Source: an uncultured Clostridia bacterium
GTDB lineage: Bacteria; Bacillota; Clostridia; Christensenellales; Borkfalkiaceae
Direction of reading: 5' to 3'
Assembly (NCBI GenBank): GCA_934271065.1
Contig: CAKQQQ010000003.1
Coordinates: forward strand, 62,001 to 126,000
Length of the DNA stretch: 64,000 nucleotides
The position numbers and the translations under genes are program-made. The notes beneath the pieces were generated by a model that saw nothing but the letters and a program-made list of their open reading frames with translations, was not told the origin of the DNA and searched no databases. Positions within the stretch are counted from its first letter, which is position 1. Each line of letters begins with the position of its first letter. Below are positions 46,301-54,400 of this stretch, one piece after another.

Positions 46301-47965
46301 TCGCTCGACAAGGTTACGAATATCGGCAAGTACGCTTTCGCGAAGAGCGGGGTAACTTCGGTTTCGTTCGGCGATAAATTCAGCCGCATAACCGAAACGT
46401 ACACCGACGAAGACAATAAAGAAAAGATCCTTTACAGAATAGGTATAGGCGATTATGCGTTCTATAAGAGCGCGCTCAAAATCGACGGAACGCTTGAAAT
46501 CTCGCTTGCTGGCGGGGCTGATATAGGCGAAGGCGCGTTTGCCGCCGTAGCGGGTATCAAAGCCTTTGCGGTAACGAGCGATGACGGCAGTTACTCCGTT
46601 GAAAACGGAATGATCGTCAAAACCGTCGCGAACGGCAAAAAAGTCGTGGCGTACGCTTCGCTCGGCAAGAGCGGAAAACTCGCCGTTCCCGAAAATACGG
46701 TAAGAATAGGCGCGTCCGTGTTTGAAAACGTACAGGGCGTAACCGAAGTGTCGTTCCCCTACGCGCTCAAAGCGATAGGCGATAAGGCGTTCTACGGTTG
46801 CGACGCGACCAAGTACGTCTTCGGCGGAATTTCCGCGCCCGTACTCGAAGCCGCTCCCGTCTCGGCAAGCGATTTTGCCGAAAAGAGCGATCTGTATAAA
46901 CTGTTCGACAGAAACGGCGGAGTGGTAACCGAAAAGTATTACGCCAACTTCAAGAACTATCTCGCGCTCGCTATGTTCGCGGGCAAGGGCGGAGTTACCG
47001 GCGTTAAAGATTTTGGTCTCAGCGCGGAATTTGCCGAAAACGCAAAAGGATTCGATAACAGAATTTATAAAACGTACTTTTCGACGATGGTAAAGACCGC
47101 GACGATAGCCGACGATATCACGCGCGAATGCATTGAATTACTCAAAGAAATCCCCGCGAAAGCCGACGTGGAAGCGTTGAAAGCGGGCGACGAATCGCTT
47201 TGGAACGAATATAAGACCAAGATGAGCAAGGCACGCGGCGTATACGACAACGTATCGGTCGCGCAGCGTACCGCGTTCGTATCCGACTGGCAGAAACTTC
47301 TCGACACCGAAGCCGCTATGCGCGCGAAAGCGTCCGTATTCGGCGAAACCGTCGAAAAGAAGAGCATATCCGTAACGGTCAGACCGAACAAGACGAATTA
47401 CGTCGTCGGCGAGAAGTTCGATCCTGCGGGAATGGCTCTCACGCTGCTCTGGTCGGACGGTTCTAAGGAAGAGATAACTTCGGGTTACGATTACACCAAG
47501 ACCAAACTCAGCGAAAGCAATCGTACCGTAAAGGTTACCTACGAAGGTCTTTCCACCACGCTCAACGTCAGCGTCGTAATGCCCGAAATCGAGAAAGTCG
47601 AAATCGCCAGCGCGCCGTCGGTACTCGAATACGAGATCGGCGAAACCTTCCTTACGGGCGGTCTGACGCTTAAAGTAACCTACGTCGACGGCAGTACGAA
47701 AGTCGTTTACAAGGGCTTTACCGTATCGGGCGACAAGTTCGAAACGGCAGGCAAGCACACCGTAACGATCGAATACGAAGGTCGTTCGGTAGGCGTAGAA
47801 GTAACGGTTATCGACCCGGATAATCCCGAACCCGACACCCCCGACGAACCCGTCGTTCCCGACAAACCGAGCAAGAAAGGCTGCAAAGGCTCTGCTTCGA
47901 CGGCGTGCGCAACTCTGCTTGCGGCAGGGTTTGCGGTAATCGTCAAAAAACGCAAAACCAAATAA
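40358..47965 (+). CDS. Giant secreted subtilisin-like protease with BspA repeats and C-terminal membrane anchor
   Basis: Cell-surface S8 serine protease of 2,535 residues. A Sec signal (about 1-31, ending VAAAA) is followed by an I9-type propeptide (about 75-175) and the catalytic domain with D218 (VAVLDTGLDYSH), H297 (HHGTHVAGIIAG) and S669 (LSGTSMATPNLAGA). A PA-type insert lies between His and Ser, as in lactocepin/C5a-peptidase relatives. Then come Fn3-like and Big_2-type segments, a BspA LRR array (about 1415-2190) and two Big_3 domains (about 2335-2485). A Pro/Asp linker precedes the tail KPSKKGCKGSASTACATLL, which has a hydrophobic helix and KKRKTK. There is no LPXTG. Placement right behind oppF suggests it makes peptides for the importer. 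Confidence 0.92.
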   Translation: MDKITKKLSLIVTSVLLAASIAITPVAAAASKGKAPAQSGSATQNAKAGALEEVTDLAAADTSSLISENYRKESEKASLSGSHNVIVSLEGKSLSDRTNGNVTGYMESFAGSVAANEIEREQNAFLRKLDAANVPYEYKYSYNTVANAVALKIDVKYISDVKKISGVDDVTVSEYYYAPQDIDVQNETNVWGTGIYKISEELRNKGYDGSGMVVAVLDTGLDYSHAAFRTMPVTKAGVTTLDKATVKSKIFNGETSKGLISKNKTVTVDDVYYNAKVPFAYDYADNDADVYPSYSHHGTHVAGIIAGSPILDENGDDQTIKDQDGNEILDKDGNPMTFTGVAPNAQLAIFKVFTDNEEEEGLGGAETVNILCALEDCVKLKVDVINMSLGSSAGFSTADNDFMQSVYDNVRKAGISLMVAASNDYSSAYNGVYGTNLATSPDSATVGSPSTFDAAMSVASINGQKAKYIKVTVDGAEKYLYFTEASDGNGNQKDFIKEIMNNPSITVKTDNDGNKYADLDYVVVPGFGQSANYVGIDVKGKVAVVRRGGDVTFEEKVRTAKQKGATACVIYNNVSGVIRMSLGNLYNPVPTCSITMDAANAFVPSSNNTITAKTGTFRISEKQKAGPFMSDFSSWGPTPDLKLKPEISAHGGEITSAVPNGWAELSGTSMATPNLAGAMSLILEYVKNNSATFNPNSEIYSDLVAHANRLFMSTATIAYDEYNSPYSPRKQGAGLADISKATTAKAYIYVKNSDKTKVEVGDDPYRNGVYRLTFNVKNFGTADRTYELDTLTMTETLASDKISVAERAYMLDDKCAFDFKLDSAAKGSTLSDRTLTLKGGDDVTLTVTVSLKDEAKKYIDDSFKNGMYVEGFVKLGDKTGDASSVDLNIPWLGFYGDWYDAAMFDISDYELSEKLQDDGIPDDRKPKAQMYATTPLGSYYDGKYIIPLGSYLYNQSDDQKKIYSSTDKAAISLYDEKNHRTVNKLYAIYAGLLRGAKKMNLSITDAVTGEVVYAKTITNVRKSYTGGSSTGRGSFIEVEWSPIEEAISNNRQYLFHVEGVLDDISEDRRYDPSKYSYNKSFDFTFFVDGEAPEITDYKLRFESYKDENDVIKYSVYLDVDVYDNRYAQSIALCYEDYNEMALKLFNSTLNPIYSASNSTTTVTLDVTDYYEAVKNKTITDKDLYLQVDDYALNTRVYRINDFISFADAVNYPDEVNIDTGSAVTGNEDYSREITIGVNEAKQLSVSVAPAGKASVGLFWKSFDDGIVKIRDGELFGVSAGDAIVKVYAGKNEYAEASDGILVHVVNDDSSAPNVTKLSLGLIQNKGGAMVNPTNATVDVNQNTRIVMTTRVEPWYYAGETDVRWESDAPDVATVDSRGVVTTHKEGVATIRATLYSNGRPTIYVASTTLNVGAEFVVVNGYLREYHGAGGKVVIPKSLNVYYIYEEAFKGNDNIEEIEISSPCTEIQQYAFANMSALKRVILPHTVNFIYKYAFYNCPKLETIDMHSTSVAFGMHSFEKCVSLKNVNNVTLLNGLKKEDVEIMHLTEGVGFARSAAKLTTTGNYAFKDCSSLTAIDITELRVAGHNVFENCTSLTEVTLSRFTDLGSDMFFNCSSLTKLKYTDLGAADAGSIAYSGKVSPFGNCNVTEIECADGILTFAGGAWYNADKTVLYKVSQDLTTFVVPSTVIEIGANAFAGNKNITSVRFTEKEGGGYALKTIGNYAFSGCGSLASITLPSSVEKLGVGAFSWCSALTSADLSGVAISEIPADTFAFAGVDVKDVQGVNKEVALLSTVKFNAAVTSLGENCFKASGLTTIDLSETSISSLGDGAFSSCGFLQQVTLGNITEMGENVFDGAFVTSPCLRTVTFGAGSTALGAGAFRGQKNLSTLTLSDAQKSLQTIGAYTFAGCAKLSVIPVTGAEVIGDGAFAGCSALRKFDLSAAKTIGANAFKGCTNMSSPNLGNATFIGDYAFYGCESLGAISLDKVTNIGKYAFAKSGVTSVSFGDKFSRITETYTDEDNKEKILYRIGIGDYAFYKSALKIDGTLEISLAGGADIGEGAFAAVAGIKAFAVTSDDGSYSVENGMIVKTVANGKKVVAYASLGKSGKLAVPENTVRIGASVFENVQGVTEVSFPYALKAIGDKAFYGCDATKYVFGGISAPVLEAAPVSASDFAEKSDLYKLFDRNGGVVTEKYYANFKNYLALAMFAGKGGVTGVKDFGLSAEFAENAKGFDNRIYKTYFSTMVKTATIADDITRECIELLKEIPAKADVEALKAGDESLWNEYKTKMSKARGVYDNVSVAQRTAFVSDWQKLLDTEAAMRAKASVFGETVEKKSISVTVRPNKTNYVVGEKFDPAGMALTLLWSDGSKEEITSGYDYTKTKLSESNRTVKVTYEGLSTTLNVSVVMPEIEKVEIASAPSVLEYEIGETFLTGGLTLKVTYVDGSTKVVYKGFTVSGDKFETAGKHTVTIEYEGRSVGVEVTVIDPDNPEPDTPDEPVVPDKPSKKGCKGSASTACATLLAAGFAVIVKKRKTK

Positions 47966-47984
47966 AACGCGTTACGCGGCAGAA

Positions 47985-48019
47985 CGCCGCCCGCCCTTTT
48001 CGGGGCGGGCGGCGCTTTA
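47985..48019 (+). terminator. Probable terminator after the subtilase gene
   Basis: CGCCGCCCGCCC pairs with GGGCGGGCGGCG (47985-47996 with 48003-48014) around TTTTCG. The tail is CTTTAT, a weak T-run, but the stem is very stable. Confidence 0.7.
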
Positions 48020-48176
48020 TCGTGCTTAAAAGAAAATTTTAATCCGAGAAAAGGCTTTTGCTTAAAAAGTCGTTATTATTCATAAATAATGCATAAAAAT
48101 GCAAAATATTCAAAATGAATTTCGGGCGCGGCGCCGATTTTACTGCGAAACGCTGCTAAACGCGCTGAGAAGCCCG

Positions 48177-48236
48177 ACGCGCCGAAAACGGCATAATCGC
48201 TTGTAATTCCTTGCGGTTACGCCGTTTTCGGCGCGT
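48177..48236. repeat. Long inverted repeat (16-bp arms, 28-base loop)
   Basis: ACGCGCCGAAAACGGC (48177-48192) is the exact reverse complement of 48221-48236. It lies upstream of the 48314 promoter and downstream of the subtilase terminator, so it is probably not part of either transcript. It has no T-run. Possible cruciform, protein-binding site, small RNA or relic of a miniature element. Confidence 0.7.
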
Positions 48237-48313
48237 GGCGGCGATTAAAAAAACATAAGCGTTGGTTATGGATGGTATAGATTTATATAATGTGAATATT
48301 TAATGAATTTTAA

Positions 48314-48342
48314 TTGACAAATTTCGGCAATGAGCATATAAT
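48314..48342 (+). promoter_or_regulatory. Consensus sigma-A promoter for the giant LRR lipoprotein
   Basis: TTGACA at 48314-48319 and TATAAT at 48337-48342 with a 17-base spacer: both boxes are perfect. The leader to the ATG is about 115 bases. Confidence 0.9.
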
Positions 48343-48359
48343 TCAAAAATAAAAAAAAG

Positions 48360-48426
48360 GATAAAATCGCGAATAGTAGATTTTATCGAAGGGATATCCC
48401 TTTTTTCTCGCCTTGCGGCGAGAAAA
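48360..48426 (+). promoter_or_regulatory. Three-hairpin leader with terminator-like element
   Basis: Hairpin 1: GATAAAATC/GATTTTATC (48360-48387). Hairpin 2: AAGGG-ATAT-CCCTT (48389-48402) followed by a T6 run (48401-48406), terminator-like. Hairpin 3: TTTTCTCGCC/GGCGAGAAAA around TTGC (48403-48426). Hairpin 3 takes up the T-run of hairpin 2, so the two compete. This is compatible with transcription attenuation; no known riboswitch or T-box pattern is recognised. Confidence 0.5.
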
Positions 48427-48463
48427 TCCCCTTAAAAGGAAAATCTCTTTACGGGAGGCGTTT

Positions 48464-51400
48464 ATGAAAAGAAAAAACTTGGCGTTGACGTTGTTGACCG
48501 CGTGCGTTGCCGCTTTTACGGCGGCGTTCGTCGGTTGTAAGAAACAGGTCGGCGCGAAACCTTTGCAAGAAGGTCCTGAAACGGGAGTTTATTATCTTGA
48601 CGACGAGTTCGGCGAAAACCTGCTTACGTTAAGCGACGGCGGGTATTTCACTTTTACGTATCGCGGCAAGACAACTTCGGGCAGTTATACGCTTAAAGAC
48701 GGCGCGCTCGCTCTCGATTTCAAAAAGGACGAAGACGGAGAAGCGGTCGGCGAATATTCCGACGGCGTGATAAGCGTCACTTACGGCGACGCGTCGCTCC
48801 GTATGCTCAAAAAAGAATATTACTCGGTGGCGTTCGAGACTAACGGCGGTTCTTCGGTCGCCGCGAAAGCCGTTCTCAACGGCAAGACGCTCGAAAAGCC
48901 CGCCGATCCCGAAAAGTCGGGCAGTAAATTCATCGCGTGGTATACCGACGCCGAATGTAAAGGCTTGCCTTTCGCGTTCGAGACGGGTGCGATAACCGCC
49001 GATACCACGCTTTACGCCCTTTGGGCGGAATACGACGAAGCCGTCGCCGAATACGAGATAAAATTCGATCTCGGTTACGACGGGGCGACTTTGCCTGCGG
49101 CTTCCACCGTCGGCGGCAAACTCTATAACGTCGCCGCGCCCGAAAGAGACGGGTACGCTTTTCTCGGTTGGTGGATAAGCGCGTATAACGACGGCGAAAA
49201 ACTTACCGCCGCGTACGCGCCCGATTACGTTTTCAACGCCGATACCACGCTTTACGCGCTGTGGGCGGGCGAAGGGGAAACCCCCGCGCTTATGAACGTA
49301 GACGTAAACGGAGCGAAGTGGTCCAACGTAAACAAAGCCGCGAAGATAACCGTAGAAGGTCCGAACGGGCTTAAAGCGGAAGAGACCGTCGGCACGACCG
49401 CCGGTAACGCCTTTAATTACGATTTTACGACGAAGCCTGCGGGCGATTATAAAATAACGCTCGAAAGCGACGGCAAAAAAGTAGAAAGATATTACCTTAA
49501 CGGCGCGCTTGCGCGCGTATCGGGTTTCCGCGTCGTCGGCAACTCGGTGCTTATGTTCAACCCCGTTGCGGGCGCGGAAAAGTATCTGATTACCGTAGAA
49601 TGCGGCGATCCGAGACATAACCACGCCGAAAAGGACAACGGCACGTCCACCAACTACAATTTCGTGAACTGCCCGATGAAAGTCGGCGGAATAACGTTCA
49701 CGGTCAAGGCGGTTGCGGCGGGCAAAGCGACTTCGGTTGCGACGTATACGTTCGACAGAACGCTTACCAAAGCCGAAAATCTCGCTTATAACGCCGAAAA
49801 CGGCTTACTTACCTGGAACGCCGTTCGCGAAGCCGCGGAATACGTCGTATTCGTCGGCGAAGACGAGTATAACGTAGGCAACGCCACTAAATTCAGCCTT
49901 AAAAATTACAGCGGCGAACTTGCGGTTAAAGTCGTTTGCAAAACCGACGGCTATAACTCGTCCGTTGCGGAACTCGCGGTAAACAAGACCGCGCCCGTTT
50001 CGCCCGCGGATATAAAGATAAACGGCGATACGCTCGTATGGGCAGCCGCCGAAAACGCCGTCGGGTACGTCGTTCGTATCGGCGAAAAGGAATACGAGAC
50101 TGCCGAAGCGACTTTCGCGCTCGGCGAAAAAATAAAAGAACTCAACAGTACCGATCCGAAAGGTCAGGACTATTCCGTATCCGTAAAAACCAAATTCGAG
50201 AACTGCGAATCGCTTTGGAGCGACGCGCTCGACGTGCGTTATTACGCGCTCGACAAATCGCTTACCTACGATCGCGGCGTGCTTAGTTGGAATTACGTCG
50301 TCGGCGCGACCGAGTACGAAGTAACGGTAAACGGCAAGGCGTATAAGACCGCCGAAGCGGAGTACGCGGTAACGCTTACTCAGTCGGGCGAAAACACGCT
50401 TACCGTCAGATTTATAACCGCCGACGGCGCGGACGACGAGATCGCGACGTATACGGTCAACGCGTATAAACTCACTTTCGATTCCCAGCAGGGCGAAAAG
50501 GTAGACGCGGTTTACAGAGCGACGGGCGATCCGATGAATTTACCCGCCGAACTTCTGCGCGACGGCTACGATTTCGTAGGTTGGTACAATTCCGCAAGCG
50601 CGTCGGGCGTGTACGGCAAGCGTTACGACGAAGAATACTTCGGCGGCAATTCGGATATCGTTCTTTACGCCGGCTGGTCGCCCAAGACCTATACCGCTCA
50701 ACTCGACTATAACGAAGCGGGCGAAGGCGCGGACGACGCGGCGCAGGTAACGTACACCAAAAACTATACGATAACTCCGCCCGCTATAAAAGCCGAGCAT
50801 AACGACAAGGTTTTCGCGGGGTGGTTCTCTTCGCCCGACGGAAAGGGCGTGCAGTACACCGACGAACTCGGCAACTCGCTCCGCGCGTGGCAGCACACCG
50901 CCGATATGAAACTCTACGCGGTATATAAAGACGCGTATAAGTACACGCTTATCGGCGCGGACTACGAAGTCACGGCTAACCCCCTGCTTGCAGGCTCTAA
51001 ACTTACCGAATTGACGATACCCGCCGAGCACGACGGTAAAAAGGTCGTTTCGGTCGGAACTTACGCCTTCCAGGACTTCAAGCGTCTTGAAAAAATCAAC
51101 ATTCCCGACACGGTAACGTTCATCGACGCGACGGCTTTTTACGGCTGTATCTCGTTAAAGACCTACGCCGTTTACACGCCCGAAGGCAAAACGCCCGCGG
51201 CAGAACCCGCGTATACGGCGGTTGACGGCTCGCTGTTATATAATAATAAGATAACGGGCGAGACCGAACTCGTCGCGACGCCTTCCGTGCTTACGGGCGC
51301 GTACGCCATACCTTACGGCGTTACCAGATTAGGCACGCGTACTTTCTATAAATCGGGGCTTACCGAAATAATAGTCCCCGCAAGCGTAACCAACGTCGCG

Positions 51401-54400
51401 CAGGAAGCGTTTCTCGATTGTAAGAGTCTTACCAAACTCTCTTTCGCTATGCCGCAAGGCGAGCAGAAACTCGTAAGCCTTACCCTTGCCGCCAACTCGA
51501 TTTCGGGTTGCGACGCGCTCGAAACGCTCGAATTGCCCGCAAGGCTCAACGAAATTCCGAACGCGCCCGAAGCGTTCAACGCGTTCAAGAACCTTAAAGA
51601 AATCAACGTTATCGGCGAGTGCGACGAGCAGGTTTACTCTTCGCTTACCGAAAAAGACGGGCAGGGCGCGAACGGTATTCTTACCAACGCCGACAAGTCC
51701 GAAATAATCTTCTGCCCGCTTAAAAAAGAATTCAAAGCGGTTGCCGACGGCAACGGAGTATCTTACGAATTCGTCGTACCCAACGCCGTTACCGCGATAG
51801 GCGCGAACGCTTTCAATATGTTCAGGCAGACCAAAGAAACGGATAACGTCTACTACGCGCTCAACGCGATAACTTTCCACAGCGGAATAGTATCCATAGG
51901 CGAAAATGCCTTTTACGATCTCGCGTATTTGCGTAAAGTTACTTTCGGCGCGGGCAACGCCCCGTTAGGCTTGACGATCGGCGAAAGCGCGTTTGAAGGT
52001 TGCAGACTTATCAACACCGTAACGTTCGACGAATCCGACGGAAAAGTCTCCTGCGTTAAGGAAATAGGCAAAAGGGCGTTTTACGGCTCGTCCGTAACGT
52101 CGCTTGCGTTACCGTCTTCGCTCGAAACGATCGGCGAAAGCGCGTTCGCGTATTGCGACGACCTTACCGAACTCGATTTAAGCAGGGTAAACGGCAACCT
52201 TACGTTCGGCGCGTACGCGTTTGCGTATTGCAACGCCTTGCCGTCCGTAGAAATAACCGACAACGTCGGCGAAATGGAATTCAGTTCGGTATTCTATAAA
52301 TGCAGAACTCTGCGCGAAGTCATAGTCCCCGCGACCAACCCCAACTTCGAAAGCGTTGACGGCGTTCTGTACAGCAAGGGCAGAGAGACCATTCTCTATT
52401 ACCCGAGCGGTCTTACCGGCAACTACACGCTCGATCCCGCTACCAAACGTATAGGCGGCGGCGTATTCAGCGGCAGAGACAACATAACCGAAATCACGAT
52501 CCCCGCTTCCGTGACGGAGATAGGCGAAAGCGCGTTTGAAAGTTGCGAATATCTTACGGCGGTAAACTTCCTTGCGCCCGCGGCGGACGAACAGGCAGCG
52601 CCCTTAACGATAGGCAATAAGGCGTTTTATAAATGTTCAGCGCTTACCGATATAGAAATTCCGTCAAGGGCGGTTTCCGTCGGCGACGAATGTTTCGGCA
52701 GCGCGGCCGCGTTGAAAACCGCAATCTTTAACGAAGGTTTGCAGACGATCGGTCAGAAAGCGTTTTTCGGTTGCAAACAACTCGAATCGGTAATCATTCC
52801 GTCAACCGTAACGGAGATAGGCGCGCAGGCGTTCTGGAATAACGAAAAACTCGCCACCGTCACGTTTACGCCTTGCAACGGCGCGGTAACGCCTTTAATT
52901 CTCGGCAACAACGTATTTCAGTATTGTAAGGCGCTTACGAACGTCGTATTGAGAAAAGGAACGAAAAACGTTCCGTACGGCGCGTTCGAAGGCTGTTCCG
53001 CGCTCGAATCGGTAACGATACCGACCACGGTTTGCAACGATAACAGTACGGCAACTCGCGCTATAGCCGAAAATGCGTTCAATAAATGCGTAAGCCTTAC
53101 CACGGTAAACTTTGCTTTGGGCGGAGACCTTCCGTTATCTTTCGCGAGAAACGCGTTCGGCGAATGTACGTCTCTTCTTAAAATAGATTTGCCCGCCCGC
53201 GCGAGCGGATTTTCCGGCGATTACGACGTGTTTGAATTAGGTAAAACGACGTCGTATTCCGAAAACAATTACGCGAACGTAGTATTCGGCGCAAGCCCTG
53301 CTAACTACGTCGCGACGGCGGCGGATAAGAAATACGTCGTTAAAGAATATAACGTTATCGAAGACGGCGGCAATTTCAGTTCGAAAGACGGTGTGCTGTA
53401 CACCTACGATAAAAAGACCGTCGTTGCCTGCCCCTACGGCAAAGAAGGCGCGGTAGAGATAGCCAAAGAAGCCACGTCTTTCCGCGAAGGCGCGTTCTTC
53501 GGTTGTCAGTTCGTAACCGAATTGACCTTTGAAGACGGCGGAACAGAGCCTTTAATATTCGCCGACGCCGATTCTGCCAACGTAGGCTCGTCGAAGCAGG
53601 TATTCTTCGCCTGTCCGAGACTTACCAAAATATCCTTCCCCGCAAGGCTTAAATCTATCGGCGATTACGCGTTCTTGTCTAATACCGGATTTAACACCAC
53701 GGTGAACGGCGTTTCGGTATACTCTTACGGCAACGGTTTGACGGAAGTAACGTTCGCGCCCGGCTGTAAACTCGAAAGCATCGGTAAAAACGCGTTCGTG
53801 GCGACGAAACTCACGTCGTTTATCGTACCCGCAAGCGTAACCAAACTCGGCGAATCGATATTCGCGGACGCATCGTCGTCCGTCAAATCGACGCTTAAAA
53901 CTCTGTATCTGCCAGTAAACATTTCCGCCGAATCGTACGCAGGCGCTATCAAAGGCGCGTCCGCCCTTACGGACGTCGGCTTCGGCGAAGACGGCAAAGC
54001 CGCGCCGCAGGAAATGACGATAGAAAACGGCGTGGTATACGATAAAGAAAAATCGACGATAGTTTTCGTAATGCCCGAATCGCGCGCCACGCTTACGAGT
54101 CTCGAAATACCCGCAAGCGTAACCGCGATAAGAGATAACGCCTTCAAAGGCATAACCGCTCTTACTTCGCTCACGTTTGCTTCCGCAGCCGACGGCGAAG
54201 AAGAAAAGCCGCTTGTAATAGGTATGTACGCGTTCAGCGGCACGGGTATTACTTCCGTAACGTTGCCCAAGAGAATAAGCGAAATGGGCTCTTACGTCTT
54301 TTCGGCTTGCAAAACCCTTAAAGACGTCGGCTTTGAAAAAGGTTTCGCCTGTCCGTTACCCGATTACGCGTTTATGAACTGTATCGCGATCGCGCAGGTT

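Larger units (their letters stand above)
47966..48463. other. Gene-free interval before the second giant LRR lipoprotein
   Basis: 498 bases with a terminator-like hairpin just after the subtilase gene, an A+T-rich stretch, a long inverted repeat (48177-48236), a consensus promoter (48314-48342) and a leader with three hairpins. I see no convincing gene. Confidence 0.7.
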
